NCBI GenBank assembly: GCA_002305045.1
Contig: DBPX01000005.1
Span: 1 to 64,000, forward strand
Direction: 5' to 3'
Length of the DNA: 64,000 nt
Source: Ruminococcus sp. UBA1409
GTDB lineage: Bacteria > Bacillota > Clostridia > Oscillospirales > Ruminococcaceae
Made by a program: the position numbers and the translations under genes. Positions 16,596-24,913 of the stretch are shown here, in pieces. The number at the start of each line of letters is the position of its first letter. Within the stretch, counting starts at the first letter, position 1. The notes below the pieces were generated by a model. The model saw only the letters and a program-made list of their open reading frames with translations, did no database searches and was not told where the DNA came from.

Positions 16596-16781
16596 TTTTT
16601 CCTCCATTGCCGTGTAAAAGTTACTGCCTGTTAGGTCCCTTGAAGCCGACAGCGGCACCGGGTCCTGCGCCGACAGCGAAATATTCGTATCGGATAACAG
16701 CTCCCGTATGCCGCCGGAGGAAGCAAGCAGCCGGATAAATCCATGCCCTAGCGCCTCACAGCCTCACAGTCCTGTTTAATA

Positions 16782-16810
16782 ATTATAGAGTAAACCTACG
16801 AAAATGTCAA
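16782..16810 (-). promoter_or_regulatory. esterase operon promoter
   Basis: Minus strand TTGACA (16805-16810), 17-base spacer, TATAAT (16782-16787). It is a full consensus and leaves a ~180-base leader before the ATG at 16595. A short hairpin (AAAAGCC/GGCTTTT) lies just beyond it at ~16834-16853, between the divergent promoters. Confidence 0.75.
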
Positions 16811-16899
16811 TATTAATTAGTGAATAAAGAGAAAAAGCCGCATCAGGCTTTTACAAGTTTCTAAAACGAAAAGTTTTTTGTTTTGTAACAAAAATGTAA

Positions 16900-16928
16900 T
16901 TGTATTTTCTGAGATTATGTGCTACAAT
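16900..16928 (+). promoter_or_regulatory. murA promoter
   Basis: TTGTAT (16900-16905), 17-base spacer, TACAAT (16923-16928), about 100 bases before murA. Confidence 0.55.
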
Positions 16929-17028
16929 ACGATAGATACACTAAAAAACTTGTCGGGGACAGGGCAGGGGCTTATTTTCTTTCCTGTAGGAGGTTCCTCT
17001 CCCGGCATTTAGGGGATATTAATTAATC

Positions 17029-18318
17029 ATGAATAATATGGATAAATTTATTATACACGGCGGGAAGCCGCTCATCGGGAGCGTAAATGTGAGCGGAGCA
17101 AAAAACGCCGCCGTTGCCATAGTTGCTGCAACCATTCTTTCGGACGAGCCCTGCACACTTGAGAATGTCCCGGAGATAAGCGATATAAGCATTGCTCTTA
17201 GGATTCTGTACGAGATGGGCGCAGGGATAAGGATAATCGACAAGAACACGATGAGGATAGACCCCAGGGGGATTTCAAATCCCGTAGTGCCGTATGAGCT
17301 TGCCCGCTCGATGAGGGCGTCCAGCTATTTTCTAGGCACCCTTTTGGGGAGGTTTAAAAAGGCGGATGTCCCTATGCCGGGAGGCTGCGACCTGGGAGAC
17401 CGTCCCATAGACCAGCACATCAAGGCGTTTAACTGCTTGGGGGCGAGCTGCGCCATAGACGGCGGAATAGTCAGCCTCAGGGCGGACGAGCTTATCGGAA
17501 GCCAGATTTATTTTGACATCAACACCGTAGGCGGCACGATAAACGCCATCTTCGCCGCAGTAAAGGCAAAGGGGCTTACCGTAATCGAGAACGCCGCCAA
17601 GGAGCCTCACATAGTAGACCTTGCCAACTTCCTAAACACCATGGGCGCAGATATCATGGGAGCAGGAACTGATGTCATCAAGATAAGGGGAGTATCTGTG
17701 CTGAAGGGCGTTGACTACGCCATAATCCCCGACCAGATAGAGGCAGGAACATATATGGTTGCCGCCGCAGCCACAAAGGGAAATGTCTGGATAAACAATG
17801 TAATCCCCAAGCATTTGGAGTCGATAACCGCAAAGCTGAGAAAGGTTGGCGCCTCGGTGGAGGAGTATGACGAGAGCATCCATGTCCATGCCGACGGTCC
17901 GCTTCTTTCCACAAGCCTAAAGACGCTTCCGCATCCCGGCTTCCCGACCGATATGCAGCCGCAGTTTTCCACCATGCTGACGGTGTCCGAGGGCACCAGC
18001 GTCGTGACCGACGATATATTCGACAACCGCTTCAGATATGTCAGCGAGCTTCGCAGGATGGGAGCAAACATCAAGGTGGAGGGCACCACCGCCATAATCC
18101 AGGGCATACCCCAGCTCACGGGAGCCTCGGTCCGGGCGACCGACCTAAGAGCAGGTGCGGCGCTTGTAATAGCGGGGCTGATGGCAAGCGGGACCACGGT
18201 TGTTGAAAATATCTTCCATATAGACAGGGGCTATGAAAACTTCGACGACAAGCTCAAGGGTCTCGGGGCGGATATCAGGCGTGTTGCAGACTATGAGCCT
18301 AAAAGAAGGGTAATCTAG
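17029..18318 (+). CDS. murA: UDP-N-acetylglucosamine 1-carboxyvinyltransferase
   Basis: Cytosolic enzyme of the first committed step of peptidoglycan synthesis: it joins phosphoenolpyruvate to UDP-GlcNAc. The 429-residue product has the EPSP-synthase-like fold, with the K25-N26 pair in SGAKNAA. The catalytic loop PGGCDLGDRPIDQH carries Cys120, the residue fosfomycin alkylates, so the enzyme should be fosfomycin-sensitive. RADLRAGAAL-like residues near the C-terminus (ATDLRAGAALVIAGL) are also typical. It leads an apparent operon with walJ and rlmH. Firmicutes often have two MurA copies; only one is seen here. Confidence 0.96.
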   Translation: MNNMDKFIIHGGKPLIGSVNVSGAKNAAVAIVAATILSDEPCTLENVPEISDISIALRILYEMGAGIRIIDKNTMRIDPRGISNPVVPYELARSMRASSYFLGTLLGRFKKADVPMPGGCDLGDRPIDQHIKAFNCLGASCAIDGGIVSLRADELIGSQIYFDINTVGGTINAIFAAVKAKGLTVIENAAKEPHIVDLANFLNTMGADIMGAGTDVIKIRGVSVLKGVDYAIIPDQIEAGTYMVAAAATKGNVWINNVIPKHLESITAKLRKVGASVEEYDESIHVHADGPLLSTSLKTLPHPGFPTDMQPQFSTMLTVSEGTSVVTDDIFDNRFRYVSELRRMGANIKVEGTTAIIQGIPQLTGASVRATDLRAGAALVIAGLMASGTTVVENIFHIDRGYENFDDKLKGLGADIRRVADYEPKRRVI

Positions 18319-18367
18319 GCGCTTTTATATTTCAAGGATAAATAAGTCAGCTAAAGGAGAGCTTTAT

Positions 18368-19153
18368 TTGGCAAGGATATATCCCTTATTTTCCTCCAGC
18401 TCGGGGAACTCCTACTTTATCGGGACGGCGTCGGGCGGAATACTTATCGACGCCGGGGCAAGCTGCCGCAGGCTGGTTTCGGCTCTTCGGCAAAACGATA
18501 TCCCTCCCGAGGCGGTCAAGGCGGTGTTTATAACTCACGACCACAGCGACCATATCGCAGGGCTTAGGGTATTTACAAAGAACTATCCCGTCCCGGTTTA
18601 CGCCTCACCGGCTACGCTTGAATGGCTTGAAAGGGGAGGGCATATTGCCTCCATCGGGAAAAGCATCCCGATAGGCGGAAGGGAGGAGGCGGCAGGCTAT
18701 TTTGTGACCTCCTTCAAGACCCCTCACGACGCTATCGAGAGCGTCGGCTACAGAATCTCCACCCCCGATAACAAGACTGTATGCATCTGCACCGACCTCG
18801 GCCATGTGACACCTGAGGCGGACGCCTGCATGTGCGGCTGCGACGCTGTTCTGATAGAGTCAAACTATGACGAGGGAATGCTCAGGTCGGGTCCCTACCC
18901 ATACTGCCTGAAGCGGCGGATAGCCTCCTCGGACGGTCATCTTTCCAACTCGATGAGCGCAAGAGAGGTAAGGCGGCTTATAGACGCCGGAACGACAAGG
19001 GTAATACTCGGTCACCTCAGCCGGGAGAACAACACGCCCATCGTAGCGAGGAACACCCTTGAAAGGGAGCTTGGCGGGGAATGTGTCGCCGGGCGTGACT
19101 TCCTTTTGTACATAGCCCCCGTTGAGACGGGGGGCATGGCGGTCGTATTTTAG
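18368..19153 (+). CDS. walJ: YycJ/WalJ-type metallo-beta-lactamase-fold hydrolase
   Basis: A 261-residue MBL-fold protein with the zinc signature THDHSDH (residues ~57-63), further His/Asp ligands (CTDLGH) and SSSSGNSYF near the N-terminus, typical of YycJ. In Bacillus the homologue is linked to cell-wall metabolism and DNA maintenance; it is thought to be a 5'-exonuclease-type enzyme. The start is TTG at 18368, with AAGGAG 8 bases upstream. It lies 49 bases after murA and 23 bases before rlmH; walJ-rlmH linkage is common in Firmicutes. Confidence 0.85.
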   Translation: MARIYPLFSSSSGNSYFIGTASGGILIDAGASCRRLVSALRQNDIPPEAVKAVFITHDHSDHIAGLRVFTKNYPVPVYASPATLEWLERGGHIASIGKSIPIGGREEAAGYFVTSFKTPHDAIESVGYRISTPDNKTVCICTDLGHVTPEADACMCGCDAVLIESNYDEGMLRSGPYPYCLKRRIASSDGHLSNSMSAREVRRLIDAGTTRVILGHLSRENNTPIVARNTLERELGGECVAGRDFLLYIAPVETGGMAVVF

Positions 19154-19176
19154 AAGCCGTCAGAGCGTATACGACT

Positions 19177-19659
19177 ATGAATATAAATATTGTCTGTATA
19201 GGGAAGCTCAAGGAGTCCTACTGGCGGGAGGCTGTTTCGGAGTATGTAAAAAGGGTCTCGCCGTATGCGGCTCTTAGGATTTGCGAGCTGCCTGAGTCAA
19301 GGCTTCCTGAAAATCCCTCCCCGGCTCAGATAGAGTCCGCTTTAACCGAGGAGTATAAAAGCATGCTCCCTTATGTCAGCGCCAGGTCGGCGTATAATGT
19401 CGCCCTTTGCGTGGAGGGCGAGCAGCTTGACAGCCTACAGCTCGCCAAGGGTCTTGACAGGTGGGGGACTCAGGGCTTCAGCACCGTCAATTTCTTTATA
19501 GGAAGCTCCTTTGGACTGAGCGGAGAGCTGAAAGCCTCGGCAAGGCTTCGGCTCTCGATGTCAAGGCTGACGCTTCCTCACCAGCTCGCCAGAGTGGTAT
19601 TGTGCGAACAGATTTACCGTGCCTACACCATAATCAACAACAAAAGATACCATAAGTAG
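19177..19659 (+). CDS. rlmH: 23S rRNA (pseudouridine1915-N3)-methyltransferase
   Basis: SPOUT-class enzyme that methylates pseudouridine 1915 in helix 69 of 23S rRNA on assembled 70S ribosomes. The 160-residue product has the family start (INIVCIGKLKE), the knot glycine loop (FFIGSSFGLS) and the C-terminal LTLPHQLARVVLCEQIYRA with the final YHK. Length matches the family (~155-160). Last gene of the murA cluster, followed by a terminator. Confidence 0.95.
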   Translation: MNINIVCIGKLKESYWREAVSEYVKRVSPYAALRICELPESRLPENPSPAQIESALTEEYKSMLPYVSARSAYNVALCVEGEQLDSLQLAKGLDRWGTQGFSTVNFFIGSSFGLSGELKASARLRLSMSRLTLPHQLARVVLCEQIYRAYTIINNKRYHK

Positions 19660-19671
19660 AAAAATGAGTCC

Positions 19672-19708
19672 GTCCCGGGAGAGATTCCTTTCGGGGCGGC
19701 TTTTTATC
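19672..19708 (+). terminator. rlmH terminator
   Basis: CCGTCCC pairs with GGGGCGG (one G-T pair) across a ~14-base loop, followed by CTTTTT. Confidence 0.6.
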
Positions 19709-19761
19709 CCGCAGATGTCTGTGCAAGACGCAATTTGCGGCTCGAAAAAGGGCGTATTTTC

Positions 19762-19791
19762 TTGCTTTTGGAGGGGGAGGTGTGATATAAT
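19762..19791 (+). promoter_or_regulatory. promoter and long leader of the variant P-type ATPase
   Basis: TTGCTT (19762-19767), 18-base spacer, TATAAT (19786-19791). About 210 bases of leader follow before the TTG at 20007. The leader has a TTAGGAGG sequence near 19820 without a following start codon, and a GCCGGC hairpin near 19952. I could not match it to a known riboswitch. Confidence 0.5.
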
Positions 19792-20006
19792 AAAGGCAAA
19801 AGCGAAGATTTTGTTTTTATTAGGAGGATTTTTCGATTTTCGGCTTTGCCTCAGGCAGCAGGGCTTGCGCCCGGTAAGTCTCGCCGGATTAATCTGGGTA
19901 TTTACTCCTGCGAGGCTGTGCGGGAGGCAAAAGGGCAGAAAATTCATACTTCGCCGGCTTATATGCCGGGGCTTCAGTGATAAAACAACGGGATGGAGGG
20001 GTTATC

Positions 20007-22073
20007 TTGAAAAAAAGGGGAAAAAGCGGCACGCCGGAGGCAAGGGTCGGGGCAAAGCCTGACCGTGCTGTCGGCAGGGCGGGAATAATCGCCTCTTCGG
20101 TGCTCACCGCTTTACTGATTATTTTAAGCCTTGCCTACAGGCTGGGGCTTCTCGGAGCCGGGGGTCTGGCGGCGCTTATCTACTCGGGAGCGGCGCTCGT
20201 TTTATATATCCCGACGGCTATAATCCTTTGGCGGACGGTAAAAGCCGGGCTTTTGTCGGTAATAAGGCTTAAATTCGGACTTGGCTCGGTAGGAGCAATC
20301 GGAGCCGTGCTCGGGACGGCGTTAAGCCTCGTCTTAATGGCGATGGCTTTGCTTAAAGACCCATCCTACGCCGATTCTATCCTGCTTGACGCTATCGCCG
20401 CCTCGATGCTTCTTATAGCTCTCGGGGGATATCTAGACGAAAAAACAGCTCCTGACGACTCCGGCGTAAAAAGGCTTAGGGAGCTTATGCCGCCTTATGC
20501 CATGACAGTAACCTTGGATGGCGAAAGGCTTGTCCCCGTCTCGGAGCTTGAAAGGGGCAGCGTGGTTGTTGTCAGCTCGGGAGAGGTGATTCCCTGCGAC
20601 GGGGAGATTATCTCGGGCAGGCTGGGAGTCGACAGGTCGATTATCACAGGAGAGGGACAGCTTGTAGGCTGTGAGACGGGTCAAAGAGTCTATCTTGGCA
20701 CTCGGGCGGCGTCGGGATACGCAAGAATCAGGGTGGAAGCCGTCGGGGAGGAGTCCTCGCTGGGCGCTCTTATCAAATCGGCAGAGGAAAAAGGCTCGGG
20801 CAAGGCAAGACCCGATTCAGCCTATCTTCGGGCGGATATGCTTATTGCCCTCGGAATAACTGTGATAGCGGTCGCAGCCTTTATATTCTGGCTATTTAGA
20901 GGGGAGACGGTTCTTACCTCCTGGGAGGTTTTAACTCAGGTGCTGGTGCTGTCCTCACCGTATGCCTTCCTGCTTGCCAGGTCCTCGGCGTATATTTATG
21001 CAAAAAGAAAATGCCACAGAGAGGGAATCCTCTTAAAGGACCCCAGATCCTGCGACAAAATGGCGAGGGTGGACACCGTGGTGGTGGACAAGACCGGGAC
21101 CGTAACCGTCGGCAGACCGTTTGTGACAAGGGTGGTGCCGTTCGGGGTATCGGCTGAGGAGCTGGTCATGCTGGCGGCTTCACTGGCGGAGGCGTCGGCT
21201 CATCCGATAAGTCAGGCTATTTTGGACTACGCACAAAAAAACGACATCTATCCCGACAGGTGCGAGGACTGCCGTATAGAGGGCGGCACCAAGCTTCTGG
21301 GTACTGTAGGAGAGAGCAGAATAGCGGCGTCCTCGCCGGAGGAGATGTATCTTGGGGAGGGGCAGAACGAGGGCTACATGGCTGTGATAAAGCCGTATAT
21401 GGAGGACGGCAGGCAGATAATCTCCTTGTCTAAGGACGATGTCCCGATAGGAATACTTATCCTTGCTGACAGGCTCAAGCCGACAAGCCGCACCGCTTTA
21501 AGAAGCCTTAGGAGCATGGGAATTAAGACCGTCATGCTCACAGGAGACAGGGAGCAGGCGGCAAGGGGCCTTTTGGGAGAGAGCGAGCTGAGCGAGTTTA
21601 TCTCGGAGGTCTCCCCGGAGCAAAAGGGCGGAGTCGTGGCGGGACTTTGCAAAAGCGGCACCGTCGCCATGGTGGGGGACAGCGTAAACGACATCGCAGC
21701 CCTTGCCTCCTCGGATGTGGGAATAGCGATGGGCGCAGGCTCGGTTGCGGTGGTGGACAGCGCACAGATGGTGCTTCTAAGAAACGACCTGCGTGACATC
21801 GCAAAGGCGATACGGCTTTCAAGGACGCTGAGCCAGATAATAAAGGAAAACTTCTTCTGGTCGGTATTTTACTCGGCAGTCATGCTCCCGGTCACGGCGG
21901 GACTCGCAGTAGCCCTGGGCAAAGAGCCGGTCCCTTCGGCTGCCGGAATAATCAGCATGGGACTTTCGTTTATATCGGTATTTTTAAACAGCTCAAGAAT
22001 TTTGGCTCATGACCTTACTAAAAAGGAGGAGCCTGCGGAGAAGATAACGGAGTCTAAGAGCAAGAAGGAATAA
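20007..22073 (+). CDS. P1B-like P-type ATPase with altered metal-site motifs
   Basis: A 688-residue membrane ATPase with an intact catalytic core: DKTGT (D361), the HP locus SAHPISQAI and the hinge-like GDSVNDIAAL. The layout is P1B: four N-terminal helices, actuator domain, two helices, P/N domains, two helices. The metal-binding transmembrane motifs are not standard. The CPC position reads S317-P318-Y319; helix 7 has FFWSVFYS where copper pumps have YN; helix 8 has MGLSF where they have MxxSS. The actuator loop is TGEG (T214-G217) rather than TGES, and the hinge Gly is Ser. No HMA domain. Start is TTG at 20007, with GGAGGGG upstream; the GTG at 19977 lacks a site. Substrate unknown. Confidence 0.85.
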   Translation: MKKRGKSGTPEARVGAKPDRAVGRAGIIASSVLTALLIILSLAYRLGLLGAGGLAALIYSGAALVLYIPTAIILWRTVKAGLLSVIRLKFGLGSVGAIGAVLGTALSLVLMAMALLKDPSYADSILLDAIAASMLLIALGGYLDEKTAPDDSGVKRLRELMPPYAMTVTLDGERLVPVSELERGSVVVVSSGEVIPCDGEIISGRLGVDRSIITGEGQLVGCETGQRVYLGTRAASGYARIRVEAVGEESSLGALIKSAEEKGSGKARPDSAYLRADMLIALGITVIAVAAFIFWLFRGETVLTSWEVLTQVLVLSSPYAFLLARSSAYIYAKRKCHREGILLKDPRSCDKMARVDTVVVDKTGTVTVGRPFVTRVVPFGVSAEELVMLAASLAEASAHPISQAILDYAQKNDIYPDRCEDCRIEGGTKLLGTVGESRIAASSPEEMYLGEGQNEGYMAVIKPYMEDGRQIISLSKDDVPIGILILADRLKPTSRTALRSLRSMGIKTVMLTGDREQAARGLLGESELSEFISEVSPEQKGGVVAGLCKSGTVAMVGDSVNDIAALASSDVGIAMGAGSVAVVDSAQMVLLRNDLRDIAKAIRLSRTLSQIIKENFFWSVFYSAVMLPVTAGLAVALGKEPVPSAAGIISMGLSFISVFLNSSRILAHDLTKKEEPAEKITESKSKKE

Positions 22074-22126
22074 AAAATCCCTGTCATATCCTGGCTGTGC
22101 GCTTGGATATGGCAGGGAGGCTTTTT
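22072..22126. terminator. bidirectional terminator
   Basis: A 13-bp stem (22079-22091 with 22105-22117, one G-T pair), flanked by A6 on the left and T5 on the right, serves the convergent ATPase and membrane-protein genes. Confidence 0.85.
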
Positions 22127-22132
22127 AAAGGG

Positions 22133-22558
22133 CTATTCCTTTGCGCTGTCATCCTGTACGGCGGGAGGGGTAATATCAGTCTGAGTATATGCCGCCGGAG
22201 TCTGAGACGAATTAGTCTGAGCGCTTTTGACCTCCTGGGAGGCTTGAGCGCCTTGCTCCGAGAGCCTTGTAGCCATTACAAAGCTGTTCTGTGCGATAAT
22301 GGAGAGGTTCTTAGCCATGCTGCCGTAGGCGTAAAGAACAAAGCTGGAAATCCACGACATAAGACAGCCGAATATGATAACGCCGATTCCAATAAGCATC
22401 GGTATCCAGCCTTCGTCGCTTCTGGGACCACCATAGTATACCGTTGCGAGGATTCCCCCCAGGATAAGAGTGACACCCGAAAGTATGCTCAGAATAAAGC
22501 CTATTACCGTAAAAATGACTGCGAGCTTTTGGATTTTGCCTCCGATATTTTTAAACAT
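22133..22558 (-). CDS. small membrane protein, unknown
   Basis: Unrecognised 141-residue protein. Two long hydrophobic regions (about residues 11-45 and 53-82) are followed by a soluble Gln/Thr/Ser/Pro-rich tail (QTNSSQTPAAYTQTD). It starts MFKNIGGKIQKLAV; the ATG at 22558 has AAGGAG 8 bases upstream. Monocistronic, with its own promoter (TTGACA 22630-22635, 17 bases, TAAACT 22607-22612) and the shared terminator. The overlapping 160-codon frame on the other strand is a shadow. Confidence 0.7.
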   Translation of the reverse strand: MFKNIGGKIQKLAVIFTVIGFILSILSGVTLILGGILATVYYGGPRSDEGWIPMLIGIGVIIFGCLMSWISSFVLYAYGSMAKNLSIIAQNSFVMATRLSEQGAQASQEVKSAQTNSSQTPAAYTQTDITPPAVQDDSAKE

Positions 22559-22606
22559 AGCTATTTCTCCTTCCTTTAAACCGCTCTGGGCGGTCCTCAT
22601 AGTATA

Positions 22607-22635
22607 AGTTTAAAGGATTTTTGTGCAGATGTCAA
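22607..22635 (-). promoter_or_regulatory. promoter of the small membrane protein gene
   Basis: Minus strand TTGACA (22630-22635), 17-base spacer, TAAACT (22607-22612). Confidence 0.6.
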
Positions 22636-22680
22636 GCCTTGGAAGCTATAAAATAGAAGTAAAGGAGGCTATTGCCATAT

Positions 22681-23574
22681 TTATTCCGTCCTGCCGTCCC
22701 TGACTGCGGACTTTTTGATTTTCTCATGGTAAAAATAGTTCACTATCACCGGCGGAGCGTCAAGCGGGGGAGCTATGCTGTCGTCGTTTTTAAGATAGGT
22801 AAGCCCCTCGCTTTGGGCAAGCTCGGCTATGAGCCTGTCAAGGGACTCCCAGTAGCTCATGTCCCCAAGGCGGTATATACTGTCGTAGAGCGGGACGAGC
22901 GAGGGGTATTTTTCCCTGATGTAGGCCAGTATCGCCGCCTTGTAGTCGCCTCTTAGGTTGAGATTTTCCAGCCAGATGAGATTACAGCAGTCCCTGACCC
23001 TCTTTATTATCGCCGGGACATCGGTAATCCCCGGGAAAATCGGGGAGATAAAGCAGGTTGTTCTTATCCCGGCGGAATGAAGCTCCCTCATTGCGGCAAT
23101 CCGTTCCTCGATGGCTGAAGCATTGTCCATATCCTGCCTGAAGCCCTCGTCAAGGGTGTTTATGCTAAAGCCGACCCTTGCGTCCTCAAAGGAGCGAATA
23201 AGCTCTATATCCCTTAGGACAAGGCTGGACTTTGTCTGTATGCTGAGCTTTATTTTGCTCCCTCTTAGCTCCTCGAGAAGCGTTCTGGTGCGAAGATACT
23301 CGGCCTCCTGAGGAAGATAGGGGTCTGTCACCGAGCCGAAAAACAGCTCCTTGCCGTCATATTTTTGGGGAGACCTAATTTTCTGCCATAGCTTGACATC
23401 CAAAAAGCTCCCCCACGGCTCGGTGTGACCTGTAAACCGCTTCATGAAGCTGGCGTAGCAGTATTTACAGCCGTGGGTACAGCCGATATAGGGATTCACC
23501 GAGTAGTCTCCCACCGGGAGATTTGATTTTGTGAGGACGCTTTTTACCTCCACCTCTTTAATGACCGGCTCCAT
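22681..23574 (-). CDS. radical SAM protein, SplB-like (COG1533 type)
   Basis: A 297-residue radical SAM enzyme. The [4Fe-4S] motif CTHGCKYCYA (CxxxCxxC) follows NPYIGC near the N-terminus, and SVTDPYLPQE, LSIQTKSSLVLRD and RVGFSINTLDE fit the SPL-related subgroup, in which many members are of unknown substrate. DNA photoproduct repair is possible but not shown. The ATG at 23574 follows the nitroreductase stop almost directly (TGATATG), so translation is coupled; a GGTGG-type ribosome site lies within the end of the upstream gene. Third gene of the MarR-controlled operon. Confidence 0.82.
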   Translation of the reverse strand: MEPVIKEVEVKSVLTKSNLPVGDYSVNPYIGCTHGCKYCYASFMKRFTGHTEPWGSFLDVKLWQKIRSPQKYDGKELFFGSVTDPYLPQEAEYLRTRTLLEELRGSKIKLSIQTKSSLVLRDIELIRSFEDARVGFSINTLDEGFRQDMDNASAIEERIAAMRELHSAGIRTTCFISPIFPGITDVPAIIKRVRDCCNLIWLENLNLRGDYKAAILAYIREKYPSLVPLYDSIYRLGDMSYWESLDRLIAELAQSEGLTYLKNDDSIAPPLDAPPVIVNYFYHEKIKKSAVRDGRTE

Positions 23575-23575
23575 A

Positions 23576-24202
23576 TCACTTCCACCTTCCATAATGAAGC
23601 TGTTTATCGAGGCAGGCGCCGGCCTGCTCCGGCAGAGCCTCGTCCGGGTCGGCATAGCCTATTCCTATGAACGCAGGAATCATGTATGTCTTGGGGACCT
23701 TTAGCTTCTCCTTTACAATGTTGTGCTCCTCGTTAAGAGGGATTCTTAACGAGCAGGCAAGCCCCTCGGCGGCAGAGGCAAGAAGGATGTTCTCTATAAC
23801 GCACCATATCGTTGAAAAGGTGTTTAGCCTTGAGACATACCTTGCGTCCAGCTCTTTGCACTTAAACAGCGGAATTACTACATAGGGAGCGTTTTTCAGC
23901 ATGGTAAACTGCCGTGGCATGGCATAGCCGTACATTTTCTGTGCGAGGGTGACAGGATACGGTCTCGGTGCGTTCAGGTACTTTTCGGCGTTAAAGCCGT
24001 CGGCTGTTTTCTTGGCGTATTCAAAGGCGTACTCCTTTTCCTCCGGCGTGCTGAGTATTATATAGCTCCAGCTGCGGTTGTGATTCCAGGTGGGAGCCTG
24101 GTTTCCGGCTTCTAAAATCCGCCTGACCGCCTCAAAATCAACGCTTTTGTCAAGAAACTCTCTTACCGTTCTTCTTTTTGCGACTGCTTCATACAGCTCC
24201 AT
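23576..24202 (-). CDS. nitroreductase-family flavoprotein
   Basis: A 208-residue FMN-dependent NAD(P)H oxidoreductase fold. Visible are the N-terminal RRTVREF FMN-phosphate contact, APTWNHNRSWSYIIL for flavin and dimer contacts, and ENILLASAAEGLACSLRIP in the C-terminal half. Such enzymes reduce nitro-compounds, quinones or other electrophiles. It is preceded by a MarR regulator (3-base gap) and followed by the radical SAM gene, so it is probably induced by a small electrophilic or phenolic molecule. Substrate inference only. Confidence 0.85.
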   Translation of the reverse strand: MELYEAVAKRRTVREFLDKSVDFEAVRRILEAGNQAPTWNHNRSWSYIILSTPEEKEYAFEYAKKTADGFNAEKYLNAPRPYPVTLAQKMYGYAMPRQFTMLKNAPYVVIPLFKCKELDARYVSRLNTFSTIWCVIENILLASAAEGLACSLRIPLNEEHNIVKEKLKVPKTYMIPAFIGIGYADPDEALPEQAGACLDKQLHYGRWK

Positions 24203-24205
24203 TTT

Positions 24206-24706
24206 TTATTCCTCCTTAGATTCCTGCTTGATAAGCTCTGCAAGATGGCCTGTGAACTTTTTTGAAAGGCTTAAAAGCTGCTCCTGCTCGCTGGGGGTTA
24301 GCATTGACATGGCTTTGTCCTCCGCCCGGGTGATATGCCTTATAGCGTCTCCGAAAAAGGCTCTTCCAGACTCTGTCATGCAGACCGTCTTGCTCCGCCT
24401 GTTTTTCTCCTGCTCGGTGAGGGTGACATATTCGCCGCCCAGAAGGTTTCTTATTATCAGATTGACCGTCTGCTTCGACTGAAAGGTTTTCCTGCAGATA
24501 TCGGTCTGCGTCATGCCGTCCTTGGAGTAGTAAAGGACATTTACCACCAGCAGGGTTTTCATAAGCATACCGTGACGCTTTGCATACTCGTCGTAGAGGG
24601 CAAACTGCTCGTCTCGCAGCTTGCAGTAGATATAGGCGTTTTTCCTGACCTCCTTGGTTACAGTCCTCGGCAGAAAGACAAAAGCGTCCTTAATTGTATC
24701 GGCCAC
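24206..24706 (-). CDS. MarR-family transcriptional regulator
   Basis: A winged-helix repressor of about 166 residues. The recognition part reads MTQTDICRKTFQSKQTVNLIIRNL-like (winged helix around residues 68-95), with a following wing EQEKNRRSKTVCMTESG. Start is GTG: the one at 24706 has GGAAGGTGAG at good spacing, while the GTG at 24718 is too close to it. It heads the operon with the nitroreductase and radical SAM genes. A perfect 16-bp palindrome just downstream of its -10 is the obvious autoregulatory operator. Confidence 0.82.
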   Translation of the reverse strand: MADTIKDAFVFLPRTVTKEVRKNAYIYCKLRDEQFALYDEYAKRHGMLMKTLLVVNVLYYSKDGMTQTDICRKTFQSKQTVNLIIRNLLGGEYVTLTEQEKNRRSKTVCMTESGRAFFGDAIRHITRAEDKAMSMLTPSEQEQLLSLSKKFTGHLAELIKQESKEE

Positions 24707-24740
24707 AGAGCGGCTCACCTTCCTTGGTAAATTTGTTTAC

Positions 24741-24787
24741 AGTCAATTAATTGACTTTATTATATTAAAAAAGCTCCGGCTTGCCAA
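24741..24787 (-). promoter_or_regulatory. promoter and palindromic operator of the MarR-nitroreductase operon
   Basis: Minus strand TTGGCA (24782-24787), 17-base spacer, TATAAT (24759-24764). A perfect palindrome AGTCAATTAATTGACT lies at 24741-24756, covering the expected transcription start. This is a classic position for a MarR repressor site. Confidence 0.75.
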
Positions 24788-24913
24788 GACCCGTCCGAAG
24801 GCTTTTACGGACCGGGCTTTATGAAAAGCCGGAGAATATTATCCTCTATGAAGCCGCCCCCAGTCAAACGGCTGACTGCCCGAAGGAAAAACCGGGACGG
24901 CAGCTTTTGGCCA

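Noticed and set aside
16834..16853. Hairpin AAAAGCC/GGCTTTT as a terminator
   Set aside because: It lies between divergent promoters with no gene to terminate; probably incidental or a minor insulator.
22097..22579. 160-codon plus-strand frame opposite the small membrane protein
   Set aside because: The minus-strand frame has a promoter, AAGGAG and clear membrane helices; the plus frame has none of these.
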